Positions 7,918 through 17,897 are shown, numbered from the stretch's first letter. The stretch: 64,000 bases of DNA from Campylobacter concisus (GCF_003048835.2 NZ_CP060705.1:682001-746000), one strand, 5' to 3'. Notes: generated by a model from the letters alone, not told the origin. Made by a program: numbers and translations.

Positions 7918-8714
7918 AAGTGAGTAAAACAAATAAACGCGATTTGATACTAAATTCTATCATTGAAGCCTATTTGCAGAACAATGCGCCTATTGGCTCA
8001 AACGAGCTTGGCTCTCGCATGAGCGTGGCGATACCAGCATCTACGATACGTGTTTATTTCAAAAAGCTTTCAGATGAGGGCGAGATCACAAAACTTCACA
8101 TCAGTGGCGGCAGGATCCCAACTATCGCTGCGATGAGGAGATATTGGAGTGAAATTTTTGCTGAGAGTGACATAAATTTAGAGATAAATGATCCAAGAAG
8201 CTTAAAGATGCTCTGTGATGAATTTGAGCTTTATTGTATGATTTTTGGCACGATCGACAAGGAGTTGCTAGAAATTTTAAATTTAGATGATAGATATCTG
8301 GTTTTAAATTTTAGCGGTGATGAGATCGTTATCAAATTTGATGCTAGGACTTATAAATTTTTAAGCAATCTCATCGGAGTTAGCTTAGACAAGCTTGAGC
8401 TTATCTGCTCTCAAGTTGGCTTAAGCGAACTAAAAAACAAGATAAGAGAGCTTAAAAGGACTAAAATTTACTTTCAAGAAAATGAAATTTTAGCCTTTGA
8501 TATGTTTAAGGATAGACGCTTTAAGATGGTTTTTGACCCAAGTTTTAGCTTGCAGATGGATGAAGAACTTACATTTTCTCCTATGTTTGATGAAAATTAC
8601 ATGGGGCTTAAATTTAAAGCAAACTACCTTGGTAGCGAGGCGCAGATGATCTGCGCTGGCAGTGTTTATACTGATTATGTGAAATTTATAAATCTAATAA
8701 AGGAGGCCGCGTGA
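7911..8714 (+). CDS. hrcA: Heat-inducible transcription repressor HrcA
   Basis: HrcA represses chaperone operons by binding CIRCE. The 267-residue product has an N-terminal winged helix (KRDLILNSIIEAYLQNNAPI, then SNELGSRM and PASTIRVYFKKLSDEGEI) and a degenerate C-terminal dimerisation region. It is shorter than Gram-positive HrcA, as is usual for this bacterial class. Two GTG starts are possible, 7911 and 7920. The first overlaps the operator itself and the second gives a better ribosome-site distance. It is first in the hrcA-grpE-dnaK operon, with a 4-base overlap with grpE. Confidence 0.92.
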   Translation: MLKVSKTNKRDLILNSIIEAYLQNNAPIGSNELGSRMSVAIPASTIRVYFKKLSDEGEITKLHISGGRIPTIAAMRRYWSEIFAESDINLEINDPRSLKMLCDEFELYCMIFGTIDKELLEILNLDDRYLVLNFSGDEIVIKFDARTYKFLSNLIGVSLDKLELICSQVGLSELKNKIRELKRTKIYFQENEILAFDMFKDRRFKMVFDPSFSLQMDEELTFSPMFDENYMGLKFKANYLGSEAQMICAGSVYTDYVKFINLIKEAA

Positions 8715-9253
8715 GCGAAGAGGTAAAAGAGCAAAATCTGCCTGAGGTCGAGCCAGTGCAAGAGGCAGCTAGCGATAGCGTAAATTTAGACGCACTTGGT
8801 GATATCTCAAAAGTTGATAAGCTTGAAAAAGAGCTTGGCGAGATCACTGATAAATATTACAGAGCAAATGCTGAGTTTGAAAATATCAAAAAGCGTTATG
8901 AAAAAGAGAAAGCAGACGTTGCAAGCTATGCAAATGAGAAATTTGCAAGGGACTTGCTACCAGTCATCGATGCGCTTGAGATCGCTGCGAATTTTGACCC
9001 AGAGGATGATGAATTTGCTAAAAAGATCAAAGAGGGCATTTTGATAACGATAAATCAGTTTAAGAAATGTTTTGAAAAGCATGGCGTGAGCGAGATCGCA
9101 ACTGATGCCGAGTTTGATCCAAATGTGCATAATGCCGTTTTAAGGGTTGATAGCGAGGAGAAGCAAAGCGGTCAGATCGTGCAAGCTTTACAAAAAGGCT
9201 ATATGATAAATGGCAGGGTTTTGCGCCCAGCTATGGTTAGTGTGGCAAACTAA
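8711..9253 (+). CDS. grpE: Nucleotide exchange factor GrpE
   Basis: GrpE releases ADP from DnaK. The 180-residue product has an acidic N-terminal tail, a long helix (about residues 30-85, rich in E/K), and the conserved C-terminal beta domain with HNAVLRV, GQIVQALQKGYMINGRVLRP and AMVSVAN. It starts with GTG at 8711 inside the hrcA stop, preceded by a full AGGAGG site. It sits between hrcA and dnaK, the standard order. Confidence 0.96.
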   Translation: MSEEVKEQNLPEVEPVQEAASDSVNLDALGDISKVDKLEKELGEITDKYYRANAEFENIKKRYEKEKADVASYANEKFARDLLPVIDALEIAANFDPEDDEFAKKIKEGILITINQFKKCFEKHGVSEIATDAEFDPNVHNAVLRVDSEEKQSGQIVQALQKGYMINGRVLRPAMVSVAN

Positions 9254-9284
9254 ATTTAAAAAATAAATCTAATAAAGGAAAAAT

Positions 9285-11156
9285 ATGTCAAAAGTTATAG
9301 GTATAGACTTAGGTACAACAAACTCTTGTGTGAGCGTTTTTGAGCGCGGTGAGAGCAAGGTTATCCCAAACAAAGAGGGTAAAAACACAACTCCATCTGT
9401 TGTTGCTTTTACAGACAAAGGTGAAATTTTAGTAGGTGATGTTGCAAAACGTCAAGCAGTTACAAACCCTGAAAAAACGATATATTCTATCAAACGTATC
9501 ATGGGTTTGATGAGCAATGAAAAAAATGCTGAAGAGGCAAAGGCTCGCTTGCCATATCACGTTGTGGATAGAAACGGCGCTTGCGCGGTTGAGATCGCTG
9601 GCAAGGTCTATACTCCGCAAGAAATTTCAGCAAAAATTCTTATCAAACTAAAAGAAGACGCTGAAGCATACCTTGGTGAGAGCGTGACAGACGCGGTTAT
9701 CACAGTGCCTGCATACTTTAACGATAGCCAAAGAAAGGCCACAAAAGAAGCTGGAACAATTGCAGGTCTAAACGTTCTTCGTATCATCAACGAGCCGACA
9801 GCTGCGGCACTTGCGTATGGTCTTGATAAAAAAGAGGCTGAGAAAATTTTAGTTTATGACCTAGGTGGTGGTACATTTGACGTTACAGTGCTTGAAACTG
9901 GCGATAATATCGTTGAGGTTTTGGCAACTGGCGGTAACGCATTCTTAGGTGGTGATGACTTTGATAACAAGATCATCGACTGGCTAGTAAGTGAGTTCAA
10001 AAACGAAACTGGTATCGATCTAAAAGGCGATATCATGGCACTTCAACGCTTAAAAGAAGCCGCTGAAAATGCTAAAAAAGAGCTAAGCTCAGCTCAAGAG
10101 ACTGAGATAAATTTACCATTTATCACAGCTGACGCGACTGGTCCAAAACACCTTGTCAAAAAGCTAACTCGCGCTAAATTTGAAGGCATGATCGACTCAC
10201 TTGTGGGCGAGACTATCACTAAGATAAATGAAGTCATCAAAGATGCAGGTCTAAGCAAGGGCGACATCAAAGAGGTCGTAATGGTCGGTGGTTCAACTCG
10301 TGTACCACTTGTTCAAGAAGAGGTTAAAAAGGCATTTGGCAAAGAGCTAAATAAGAGCGTAAATCCAGATGAAGTCGTAGCTATCGGTGCTGCGATCCAA
10401 GGTGCGGTTATCAAAGGTGACGTAAAAGACGTGCTACTTCTTGACGTTACTCCACTTAGCCTTGGTATCGAGACACTTGGCGGCGTGATGACAAAGATCA
10501 TCGAAAAAGGTACAACTATACCAACTAAGAAAAGCCAAGTCTTCTCAACTGCTGAAGATAACCAAAGTGCCGTTACTATCATGGTTTTACAAGGCGAGCG
10601 TGAGTTTGCAAGGGATAACAAATCACTTGGCAACTTCAACTTAGAGGGCATCCCAGCAGCTCCAAGAGGCGTGCCTCAAATCGAAGTTGAATTTGACATC
10701 GACGCAAACGGAATTTTAACCGTTTCAGCAAAAGATAAAGCGACTGGCAAAGCCCAAAACATCACTATCTCAGGATCAAGCGGTCTTAGCGAAGATGAGA
10801 TAAATAGCATGGTAAAAGATGCTGAGCTTCACAAAGAAGAGGATAAAAAGCGCAAAGACGCAGTTGAAGCTAGAAACCAAGCAGACGCACTAGTTCATCA
10901 AACTGAAAAGAGCATGAGCGAGCTTGGCGAGAAGGTGCCAGCTGAAGATAGAAGCAACATTGAAGCTGCGCTAAATGATCTAAAAGAGGTTCTAAAAGAT
11001 GAAAACTCTTCAAAAGAGCAAATCGACGCAAAGGTAGAAGCTTTAAGCAAAGCTAGCCATAAACTAGCAGAAGCTATGTATAAAAAAGATGAAAACGCTG
11101 GCGCAAACGGCGGCAACAAAAAAGACGACGACGTCATAGACGCTGAAGTCGAGTAA
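9285..11156 (+). CDS. dnaK: Chaperone DnaK (Hsp70)
   Basis: The ATP-driven folding chaperone. The 623-residue product starts [18 protein letters not shown] (phosphate-1 motif), has the Hsp70 signatures [15 protein letters not shown] and [16 protein letters not shown], a substrate-binding domain, and ends with the acidic tail [11 protein letters not shown] clean AAGGAAAAAT ribosome site precedes ATG 9285. It is the last gene of the heat-shock operon and is followed by a hairpin at 11165-11190. Confidence 0.98.
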   Translation: MSKVIGIDLGTTNSCVSVFERGESKVIPNKEGKNTTPSVVAFTDKGEILVGDVAKRQAVTNPEKTIYSIKRIMGLMSNEKNAEEAKARLPYHVVDRNGACAVEIAGKVYTPQEISAKILIKLKEDAEAYLGESVTDAVITVPAYFNDSQRKATKEAGTIAGLNVLRIINEPTAAALAYGLDKKEAEKILVYDLGGGTFDVTVLETGDNIVEVLATGGNAFLGGDDFDNKIIDWLVSEFKNETGIDLKGDIMALQRLKEAAENAKKELSSAQETEINLPFITADATGPKHLVKKLTRAKFEGMIDSLVGETITKINEVIKDAGLSKGDIKEVVMVGGSTRVPLVQEEVKKAFGKELNKSVNPDEVVAIGAAIQGAVIKGDVKDVLLLDVTPLSLGIETLGGVMTKIIEKGTTIPTKKSQVFSTAEDNQSAVTIMVLQGEREFARDNKSLGNFNLEGIPAAPRGVPQIEVEFDIDANGILTVSAKDKATGKAQNITISGSSGLSEDEINSMVKDAELHKEEDKKRKDAVEARNQADALVHQTEKSMSELGEKVPAEDRSNIEAALNDLKEVLKDENSSKEQIDAKVEALSKASHKLAEAMYKKDENAGANGGNKKDDDVIDAEVE

Positions 11157-11164
11157 AACTCCTA

Positions 11165-11190
11165 GAGCAGGGCATCAGCCTTGCTCTTTA
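11165..11190 (+). terminator. Terminator after dnaK
   Basis: Arms GAGCAGGG and CCTTGCTC (one mismatch) around CATCAG, followed by TTTA. It lies 8 bases after the dnaK stop. Confidence 0.6.
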
Positions 11191-11298
11191 AATTTAACTT
11201 ATAAATTTAAATTTCTAAACACTTCTTGACACACGCTCACGACATCATCTTATAAGATGAAAAGTATAAATTTTTAAAATTTAGCCGCGCCTAAAAAT

Positions 11299-11901
11299 TT
11301 AAGACCTTCTTACGATCTCTATCCACCTATCAAGCTCTTGTTGCTCGGCTTTTAGTGTGCTGCTTTCGCCGTGTCCTGGATAAAGTGCGAAGTCGCCCTT
11401 TAGATTTTTGCATTTTTCTAAGCTTTCTAGCATCTCATTTTTATCTGAAAATGGAAAGTCCCAGCGCCCAATGCTACCTTTAAATAAAAAATCCCCACTA
11501 AAGATCGCGTCTTCTATCTCTATCATCGAGCAACCTGGTGTATGTCCTGGAAAATGGTAAAATTTAAAAGAAAAATCACCCACCGCAAAGCTTTCATCGC
11601 CTTGAACTAAAATGTCTGGCACAAAGGTATTTTTCATATAGCCAAAAATGTCACTCTCACACATAAAAGCATCAAATTTATTGATATAAACTGGGATTTT
11701 TAGCTCATTTTTTAGCTCGCTCACGTCGTAAATATGGTCAAAATGCCCATGAGTGCAAAGTATCGCCTTTAAATTTTGTGCATTTTGCAAAACCCACTCT
11801 TTTGCGCCGTCGCCCGGATCTATCACCAAACTTGAGCCATTTTTGGTAACGATGTAGCAATTTGTCCCAAAATCGCCAAAATTTTTATGCATTACTCTCA
11901 T
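11299..11901 (-). CDS. MBL-fold hydrolase, glyoxalase II-like
   Basis: A 200-residue soluble metallo-beta-lactamase-fold protein. The Zn-binding motif THGHFDHI is near residue 70, followed by FPGHTPGCS (about 130), a metal-bridging Asp in IFSGDFLF, and LYPGHGES near the C terminus. This set is typical of YcbL-type glyoxalase II-like thioesterases. The natural substrate is not evident. It lies divergent to nadE, and in C. jejuni a similar hydrolase also precedes nadE (known gene order). Confidence 0.88.
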   Translation of the reverse strand: MRVMHKNFGDFGTNCYIVTKNGSSLVIDPGDGAKEWVLQNAQNLKAILCTHGHFDHIYDVSELKNELKIPVYINKFDAFMCESDIFGYMKNTFVPDILVQGDESFAVGDFSFKFYHFPGHTPGCSMIEIEDAIFSGDFLFKGSIGRWDFPFSDKNEMLESLEKCKNLKGDFALYPGHGESSTLKAEQQELDRWIEIVRRS

Positions 11902-11980
11902 TTTTTACCTTAAATTTATTATTTCTTAAATATTTACATCTTTTTACTTAAACTTAAAGAAAAATTTTAAATTTAATTAG

Positions 11981-11986
11981 TATAAT
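11981..11986 (+). promoter_or_regulatory. -10 box of the nadE operon
   Basis: Perfect TATAAT preceded by an A/T-rich, T-containing stretch with no clear -35, the usual Campylobacter pattern. The predicted transcript start, near 11993, excludes the TTG at 11989 as the nadE start codon. Confidence 0.6.
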
Positions 11987-12021
11987 TTTTGCAAAAGGAA
12001 GCAAATTTAGGCAAAGGGACA

Positions 12022-12759
12022 ATGAAGGGGTATCAAAAAATAGAAGAAACCTTAGTTTTTAGCTTAAAAGATAAAACTAAAGGTAAAAAATTACTATTAG
12101 GCGTAAGCGGCGGTATTGATTCTGCTGTGGTTGCGACACTTTGTGCGAGAGCAAAGCCAGATGAAACTCATGCACTCATCATGCCAACAGCATCATCAAA
12201 CAGACAAAATATGGACGATGCCTTAAAATTATGCGAAAAACTAAACATAAAATACAAGGTTTTATCTATAGAGGGCATTTTAAATGCCTTTTATGAAACG
12301 ATAGATGCAAATTTAAGCAATTTAAGAAAAGGGAATTTAGCAGCTAGAGTTAGAATGAGCTTGCTTTATGATTATTCATCTAGTATAAACGCTCTAGTCA
12401 TCGGCACAAGCAACAAAAGTGAGCTTATGCTTGGCTATGGCACGATATTTGGGGATTTGGCGTGCGCGATAAATCCTATCGGAGAGCTTTATAAGAGTGA
12501 AATTTTTGAATTTGCAAAACATCTTGGTGTTGATGAAAATTTTATCAAAAAAGCGCCTTCGGCTGATCTTTGGGATGGACAAAGCGACGAGGGCGACATA
12601 GGTTACAGCTATGCTGTTATCGATGAGATTTTACAAAATTTAGAAAATAACAAGGAGCAAGCCATCAAAAAGTTTGGATCAAAAGCGGTCTTGGATATAG
12701 AAAATAGAGTTGTTTCAAACAGGTTTAAACGACAAATGCCGTTGATAGTGAAAATTTAA
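12022..12759 (+). CDS. nadE: NAD+ synthase (ammonia-type)
   Basis: NadE makes NAD from deamido-NAD, ATP and ammonia. The 245-residue product has the PP-loop LLGVSGGIDSAVVATL, GTSNKSELMLGYGT, and the KKAPSADLWDGQSDE motif. There is no glutaminase domain, so it uses free ammonia. I chose ATG 12022 (MKGYQKIEETL). The frame extends back to a TTG at 11989, but that lies only 3 bases after the TATAAT box and would be outside the transcript. It heads an apparent operon running to kdsB. Confidence 0.95.
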   Translation: MKGYQKIEETLVFSLKDKTKGKKLLLGVSGGIDSAVVATLCARAKPDETHALIMPTASSNRQNMDDALKLCEKLNIKYKVLSIEGILNAFYETIDANLSNLRKGNLAARVRMSLLYDYSSSINALVIGTSNKSELMLGYGTIFGDLACAINPIGELYKSEIFEFAKHLGVDENFIKKAPSADLWDGQSDEGDIGYSYAVIDEILQNLENNKEQAIKKFGSKAVLDIENRVVSNRFKRQMPLIVKI

Positions 12760-12769
12760 AGGATTAAAG

Positions 12770-13900
12770 ATGAGAGAAATTCCGTTTTACAAACCAACTA
12801 TCACTGAGCGCGAAAGTGAGCTTATCGAAGAGGCTTTGCGTTCTGAAAATGCTACTGATACAGTTGCTAAATTTGAAGAAAAGCTAAAAGAGTACTTTGG
12901 TGCTAAATTTGTTATCACTACAAACAACATCGCAGCAGCGCATCATCTAGCGCTAAGTGCGATGGACACAAAGCGCGGCGATAAGGTCATCTGTTCGGTA
13001 AATGCCTTCCCTAGCGTGGCTCAAGCAGTTAGACATTTTGATGCTGAGCCTATCTTTGTCGATATCGATGAAGAGGACTTTAACATCAGTCCAGAAGCCC
13101 TTGAAAAGGTGCTAAAAGAGCAAAATCACAAAAAACTAAAGTGTGCTTTCATCTCACACATCGCTGGACAAAGTGCTAAGCTTGATGAGATAAAGGCTAT
13201 CTGCGAAAAATATGGCATCGTCGTTTTAGATGATGCAAACCGAGGCATAGGACTAACTTATAATGGCAAAAAAGTTGGTTCAGACTCGTTTTTGTCATGC
13301 TTTCAGACAAACTCACGCGTGCAAAATCCTATCTCAACAGTTGGATTTTTCACGACAAATGACGAAGAGGTCTATAAAAAAGCAAAACTACTTCGTAACT
13401 ATGCCCTTGTAAATGGTATAGATAAATTTGGTAGTTTAAGCTACATCTACGACGTTGTTGATATCGGTTTAAAATATGACATAAACTCGATAAATGCGGC
13501 ATTTTCTATTGCTCAGCTTGAAAAGACAGACGAGCTTATAAAACGTAGAAAAAAGATCGCTGAAATTTATGATAAAGAGCTTAAAGAGTGTCACAACATC
13601 ACAACTCCAGTCAAAAAACGCGAGCACATCTACACTCAGTACATCATCAAGATAAATAAAAACCGCGACAGCTTTGCTAGAGAGCTTTTGGAGCGTGGAA
13701 TTCACACTTCGCTGCACTACATACCTATACATTTGCTAAGCTATTATAAAAATAAATATTCGCTTAAAGTAAATGACTTCCCAAATGCTCTAAAGACATA
13801 TCAACAAGTCTTGTCGCTACCTATATATCATAGTTTGAGCGACGAAGAGGTGCAATACATCTGCAACACGGTAAAAGAAATTTCTAAATCACGTGTTTAA
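12770..13900 (+). CDS. DegT/DnrJ/EryC1-family protein lacking the PLP lysine
   Basis: The 376-residue product has the fold signature of sugar aminotransferases: [15 protein letters not shown] start, the PLP-ring Asp region VVLDDANRG (D155), and a C terminus with [16 protein letters not shown] and [17 protein letters not shown]. The position of the Schiff-base lysine in the family motif SFHATK reads SCFQTN (N181), and there is no lysine between KKVGS and the next conserved TTND. A simple aminotransferase reaction is therefore doubtful. It could be a lysine-less dehydratase-like enzyme, as in ColD where His replaces Lys, or a non-catalytic protein. It starts 10 bases after nadE and overlaps lpxK, so it may act in lipid A or surface-sugar metabolism, by inference. 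Confidence 0.82.
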   Translation: MREIPFYKPTITERESELIEEALRSENATDTVAKFEEKLKEYFGAKFVITTNNIAAAHHLALSAMDTKRGDKVICSVNAFPSVAQAVRHFDAEPIFVDIDEEDFNISPEALEKVLKEQNHKKLKCAFISHIAGQSAKLDEIKAICEKYGIVVLDDANRGIGLTYNGKKVGSDSFLSCFQTNSRVQNPISTVGFFTTNDEEVYKKAKLLRNYALVNGIDKFGSLSYIYDVVDIGLKYDINSINAAFSIAQLEKTDELIKRRKKIAEIYDKELKECHNITTPVKKREHIYTQYIIKINKNRDSFARELLERGIHTSLHYIPIHLLSYYKNKYSLKVNDFPNALKTYQQVLSLPIYHSLSDEEVQYICNTVKEISKSRV

Positions 13901-14813
13901 GAAATTTAACATCCTTTTACACTCTTGGGCGAATGACTACTTCTTTCGCCCAAATTTCTTTCAAATTTTACTAGCATTTTTACTTCTGCCACTAAGTCTT
14001 ATCTACACTCTAGTCGTTATTTGCAAGAAATTTAGCGCGCAAAAAAAAGACTTTGGTATAAAAATAATAAGCGTTGGAAATTTGACCCTTGGAGGAAGCG
14101 GCAAGACCCCACTTTGCGTCGCTATCGCTAAGAATTTCGAAGGCGCTTTTATCATTCTTAGAGGATACAAAAGAAAGAGCAAAGGCATGCAGGTAGTCGC
14201 AAGAGATGGTGAAATTTTACTTGACGTAGCAGCGAGCGGTGATGAGGCGATGATATATGCCACAAGCATCAAAAACGCAAATGTGATCGTTAGTGAAGAT
14301 AGAAAAGTAGCCATAAACTACGCCAAAGAGCATGGCGCAAAGTATATTTTGCTGGATGATGGATTTTCTAAATTTGATATAGCCAAATTTGACATCTTAG
14401 TGCGTCCAAACCCAGAGCCAAAGCTAAAGCTTTGCCTGCCAAGCGGGGCTTATAGATATCCATTTAGCTTTTATAAATTTGGAGATTTTATCGCACGTGA
14501 AGGGCAAACTCACTTTAGAAAGAGCGAAATTTTAAACAAAAGCGAAAAAATGGTGCTAGTAACCGCCATAGCAAACCCAGCGCGCCTTGAAGCATTTTTT
14601 GGCGAGTGCGTGGGGCAGGTCTTTTTCCCTGATCACTACGGCTTTTCAAAAGAAGAGCTAAGTGAAATTTTACAAATCTACGGCGCGACCTCGCTTTTGA
14701 TGACGCAAAAGGACTATGTAAAGGTAAAAGACTTTGGGCTGAGAGTATCGCTTATCACGCTTGAAGTTACGTTAAGCGAGGAGTTTAAAAAGGTTTTAGC
14801 GCAGCAAATTTAA
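13893..14813 (+). CDS. lpxK: Tetraacyldisaccharide 4'-kinase
   Basis: LpxK adds the 4'-phosphate of lipid A at the inner face of the inner membrane. The 306-residue product has an N-terminal hydrophobic anchor ([19 protein letters not shown]) and the Walker A motif [14 protein letters not shown] near residue 55, followed by [11 protein letters not shown] and LLDDGFSK. The GTG start at 13893 overlaps the end of the DegT-family gene by 8 bases, so translation is probably coupled. Confidence 0.93.
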   Translation: MFKKFNILLHSWANDYFFRPNFFQILLAFLLLPLSLIYTLVVICKKFSAQKKDFGIKIISVGNLTLGGSGKTPLCVAIAKNFEGAFIILRGYKRKSKGMQVVARDGEILLDVAASGDEAMIYATSIKNANVIVSEDRKVAINYAKEHGAKYILLDDGFSKFDIAKFDILVRPNPEPKLKLCLPSGAYRYPFSFYKFGDFIAREGQTHFRKSEILNKSEKMVLVTAIANPARLEAFFGECVGQVFFPDHYGFSKEELSEILQIYGATSLLMTQKDYVKVKDFGLRVSLITLEVTLSEEFKKVLAQQI

Positions 14814-14824
14814 GCCCATTTTGT

Positions 14825-14830
14825 TATAAT
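14825..14830 (+). promoter_or_regulatory. Possible -10 box before cutA
   Basis: TATAAT in the short gap between lpxK and cutA, preceded by TTTTG. It may give cutA-thrC-kdsB a promoter of their own inside the larger gene run. Confidence 0.5.
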
Positions 14831-14863
14831 GAGCCACTTTTTAAAAGGAAAATTTAGATCAAA

Positions 14864-15178
14864 ATGAGAATTTTAATCACCTCAGTCGCAAAGAAAAAAG
14901 AGGCAAAAAAACTAAGCAAAAAGCTCGTGAAAAAGGGACTTGCAGCTTGCGTGAGTAGCTTTAGTGCAAAGAGCATTTATCTTTGGCAAGAGAAGCTTTA
15001 TGATGAAAAAGAGCAAATTTTACTCATAAAAACGGATGCGAAATTTAAAAAAGTAGCTAAATTTATAAGAAAGCACCACAGCTACGAAACCCCAGAAATT
15101 TTGGCGCTTAAGCCAAAAGATGTTTTTAAAAAATATGAAAATTGGATAAAAAAATCAACCAAAAAAGGCAAAAAATGA
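14864..15178 (+). CDS. cutA: CutA1-type divalent cation tolerance protein
   Basis: A 104-residue protein with the CutA1 pattern: ITSVAKKKEAKKLSKKLV, LAACVSSF, SIYLWQEK, QILLIKTD and HHSYETPEILALKP. CutA1 proteins form very stable trimers. The role in copper tolerance named in E. coli is not well understood. The product is rich in lysine. It is preceded by AAGGAAA at a rather long distance and overlaps thrC by 4 bases. Confidence 0.88.
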   Translation: MRILITSVAKKKEAKKLSKKLVKKGLAACVSSFSAKSIYLWQEKLYDEKEQILLIKTDAKFKKVAKFIRKHHSYETPEILALKPKDVFKKYENWIKKSTKKGKK

Positions 15179-16638
15179 GACTAACACCAACTAGAAGCGT
15201 AAAAGATGAAAAGGTAAAAAATGTAAATTTAAGCACAGCCATGCTTAGCCCAAGCTCCGCTCACGGCGGACTTTACGCGCCAAAGAAGCTACCAAAGATC
15301 ACAAAGGCAAAGTGGCAAGAGCTCTCAAGCCTAAGCTACGAAAAGCTTGCACTTCACATCATTTCGCTGTTTAAATTTGACGTGCCAGAGGCATTTTTCA
15401 AAAAAGCGCTCAAGAGATATGCAAGCTTTGATGACCCAAAGCACCCAGTCATTTTTAAAAAAATAGATAAAAATTTATACGTAAATGAGCTCTACCACGG
15501 TCCCACAAGGGCATTTAAGGACATGGCGCTTCAGCCTTTTGGCTCGCTGCTTAGCCAGCTAGCAAAGGAAAGGGGCGAAAGATACCTTATCATGTGCGCA
15601 ACTAGCGGCGACACGGGCCCTGCTACACTTCAAACCTTTGCAAATGATGAAAATATCAAGGTCGTCTGCCTCTATCCAGATGGCGGTACGAGCGAGGTGC
15701 AAAAGCTTCAGATGCAGACCATGCAGGGTGAAAATTTAAAGGTTTTTGGCATAAAAGGCGACTTTGACGACGCTCAAAGAGCGCTAAAAACGCTGCTTGC
15801 AAATGATAAATTTAAGGCCGAGCTTAAGAAAAAGCGCCTTAAACTAAGTGCGGCAAACTCAGTAAATTTTGGCAGAATTCTCTTTCAGATCATCTACCAC
15901 GCCTATGCTTACGCAAATTTGCTAAAACAAAAGGCGCTTAAGGCAAACGAGAGCTTTGACATCATCGTGCCAAGCGGAAATTTTGGCAACGCACTTGGGG
16001 CGTATTACGCTAAAAAAATGGGCGCAAAGATCGGCAAGATCAAGATCGCCTCAAACGCAAACAACATCTTGACGCAGTTTTTCACCACTGGCGTTTATGA
16101 CCTAAGAGATAAAAAGCTGGTTAAGACGATAAGCCCAGCCATGGACATTTTGATCAGCTCAAACGTCGAGCGATTGCTATTTGATAAATTTGGCAGCGTT
16201 AGAACCAACGAGCTCATGCAAAGCCTTGCTAAAAATAAATTTTATAAGCTTAGCAAGCAAGAGCTTGAAGTGCTGAAAGAGGACTTTGAGGCTAGCTGGT
16301 GCGATGATAAGGAGTGCGAGGCATATATCGCAAAGCTCGCAAAGAACGGCTACGCGATCGATCCGCATACGGCTACTTGCTTTAAAATGGTGGATACTAG
16401 CCGAGTAAGCGTCATCACATCGACTGCGCACTGGGTGAAATTTACGCCAAGCATGATCAAGGCGTGTCAGATAAAAGACACAAAAGATGAAAAAGACGCC
16501 TTAGCAAAGACTGCTAAAATCTTAAATGACAGCGTGCCAAGCTCTATAAACTCGCTATTTAGTGCGAAAATTTTACACAAAAACATCATAAAAGAGGACG
16601 AGATCGAAAAGTGCGTCCTAGAATGGATCGAGCGATGA
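15175..16638 (+). CDS. thrC: Threonine synthase
   Basis: ThrC converts O-phosphohomoserine to threonine with PLP. The 487-residue product starts MRLTPTRS at ATG 15175. It has the PLP-lysine region GPTRAFKDMALQPFG near residue 110, the ATSGDTGPATLQ phosphate loop, and IVPSGNFGNALGAYYAKKMG. An in-frame ATG at 15142 lies inside cutA and would add residues unlike the family. The start forms an ATGA overlap with cutA and the end forms one with kdsB. Confidence 0.96.
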   Translation: MRLTPTRSVKDEKVKNVNLSTAMLSPSSAHGGLYAPKKLPKITKAKWQELSSLSYEKLALHIISLFKFDVPEAFFKKALKRYASFDDPKHPVIFKKIDKNLYVNELYHGPTRAFKDMALQPFGSLLSQLAKERGERYLIMCATSGDTGPATLQTFANDENIKVVCLYPDGGTSEVQKLQMQTMQGENLKVFGIKGDFDDAQRALKTLLANDKFKAELKKKRLKLSAANSVNFGRILFQIIYHAYAYANLLKQKALKANESFDIIVPSGNFGNALGAYYAKKMGAKIGKIKIASNANNILTQFFTTGVYDLRDKKLVKTISPAMDILISSNVERLLFDKFGSVRTNELMQSLAKNKFYKLSKQELEVLKEDFEASWCDDKECEAYIAKLAKNGYAIDPHTATCFKMVDTSRVSVITSTAHWVKFTPSMIKACQIKDTKDEKDALAKTAKILNDSVPSSINSLFSAKILHKNIIKEDEIEKCVLEWIER

Positions 16639-17345
16639 TAATCATCCCAGCCCGCCTTGCCTCAACAAGGTTTAGTAATAAAATTTTAAAAGAGATAAAC
16701 GGCGTGCCGATGTTTGTGGCGACGGCTCTTAGGGTAAGTGGCGTGGACGATGTGGCGGTTGCTGTGGATGAGCCAAGCGTGCTGGAGATCGCCAAGGCTC
16801 ATGGCATAAAAGCGGTGCTAACTAGCAAAGATCATCAAAGTGGCACTGACAGGATAAATGAAGCGGCGCAAATTTTGGGGCTAAGAGAAAGTGAGATCAT
16901 CATAAATGTTCAGGCTGATGAGCCATTTATAGAGCCTGAAAATATCGCTAAATTCAGGGCATTTTGCGAGCAAAATAAGGGAAAAGCCTTTATGTTTTCT
17001 TGCTATAAAAAGATGGACGATGAGTTTGCGGATGATAAAAATTTAGTCAAAGTGGTGACTGATTTTGAGGGCTATGCGCTCTATTTTTCAAGATCAAGGA
17101 TACCATTTAACAGAAGCGAGTGCAAAAGCTATAAGGCGCACCTTGGCATCTACGGATACAGCGTAAAGAGCCTAAAAGAGTTTTGCGAGCTCATGCCTTC
17201 AAGCCTTGAAAACACCGAGAAACTCGAGCAACTGCGTGCCCTAGAAAATGGCAAAAAGATAGCGATGCTAGAGGTTGAAAGTCAAAGTATCGGCATCGAT
17301 AGCGAAGAGGACTACCAAAGAGCGTTAGCTAAATTTGGCAAATGA
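16635..17345 (+). CDS. kdsB: 3-deoxy-manno-octulosonate cytidylyltransferase
   Basis: KdsB activates Kdo as CMP-Kdo for the LPS inner core. The 236-residue product starts MIIIPARLASTRFSNKIL, has the CTP-binding P-loop-like N terminus, INVQADEPFIEPENI (metal-binding QxDEP motif) and YFSRSRIPF. I chose ATG 16635, which overlaps the thrC stop (ATGA). An upstream in-frame ATG at 16611 adds 8 unlikely residues. Together with lpxK it places LPS biogenesis in this operon. Confidence 0.95.
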   Translation: MIIIPARLASTRFSNKILKEINGVPMFVATALRVSGVDDVAVAVDEPSVLEIAKAHGIKAVLTSKDHQSGTDRINEAAQILGLRESEIIINVQADEPFIEPENIAKFRAFCEQNKGKAFMFSCYKKMDDEFADDKNLVKVVTDFEGYALYFSRSRIPFNRSECKSYKAHLGIYGYSVKSLKEFCELMPSSLENTEKLEQLRALENGKKIAMLEVESQSIGIDSEEDYQRALAKFGK

Positions 17346-17354
17346 GCCTAAATC

Positions 17355-17396
17355 TTGCTCTACTTGGGCGTTTTTGCTGTGGTGGAGCAAATTTTA
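17355..17396 (+). terminator. Possible terminator after kdsB
   Basis: Arms TTGCTCTAC and GTGGAGCAA (8 of 9 pairs) with an 18-base loop, followed by ATTTTA. The long loop makes it a weak call. Confidence 0.4.
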
Positions 17397-17849
17397 AAAT
17401 TTTATAAATTTGGGTAATGGTTTGGCTGATATTTTGTATTTGATTTTGTGATCTAGCTCGCTTACACGTGATTTTGATTAAGCTCTTGCTGTGTTATTTG
17501 TTAAATTTACTACGAACTTCATATTTTTAATTTATTTAAAAAATTTTGTCTATTTGCTGAGATGTTCTAAATTGCAAACTTGACTGAAGTTTTTTGACTT
17601 CGCGGTCTTGTCAGCATACGAGTGACGCAAAAATTGATTAAATTTTAGTTGCGTTACTACCTTGGTGTAAAGCTAAATTTAGCTTCTATTTCTATTTGTT
17701 GGCATGTTTTAAAATTTGATAAATTTAAGATAATTTGCAAGTTTTGACTTTACGATTTTACTTATGTCGCCGCACGATATAAATTTGATAGCCCAAATTT
17801 ATTTTTTTGCTAGATTTCTAGTTAGTCGCAAGGTCTGCAAAGCCTAGAG

Positions 17850-17886
17850 AAATTTGGCTGATAAATTTAAAAATCCAGCCAAATTT
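17850..17886 (-). terminator. Terminator after dsbD
   Basis: An 11-bp perfect stem, AAATTTGGCTG with CAGCCAAATTT, loop of 15 bases, starting 11 bases past the dsbD stop on the minus strand. The T-run is formed by the stem end itself. Confidence 0.6.
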
Positions 17887-17897
17887 ACTATTAAGAT

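Larger units (their letters stand above)
17346..17897. other. 552-base intergenic region between convergent kdsB and dsbD
   Basis: AT-rich, with stops in all frames that I followed. It contains a terminator-like hairpin after kdsB (17355-17396), an imperfect hairpin GAAGT-TTTTTG-ACTTC with outer GAC/GTC near 17582-17606, and the dsbD terminator at its right edge. I see no gene, tRNA or insertion sequence in it. Confidence 0.6.

Noticed and set aside
11989-12021. N-terminal extension of nadE from a TTG start
   Set aside because: The codon lies 3 bases after the TATAAT box, upstream of the expected transcript start. ATG 12022 has a better ribosome site and family fit.
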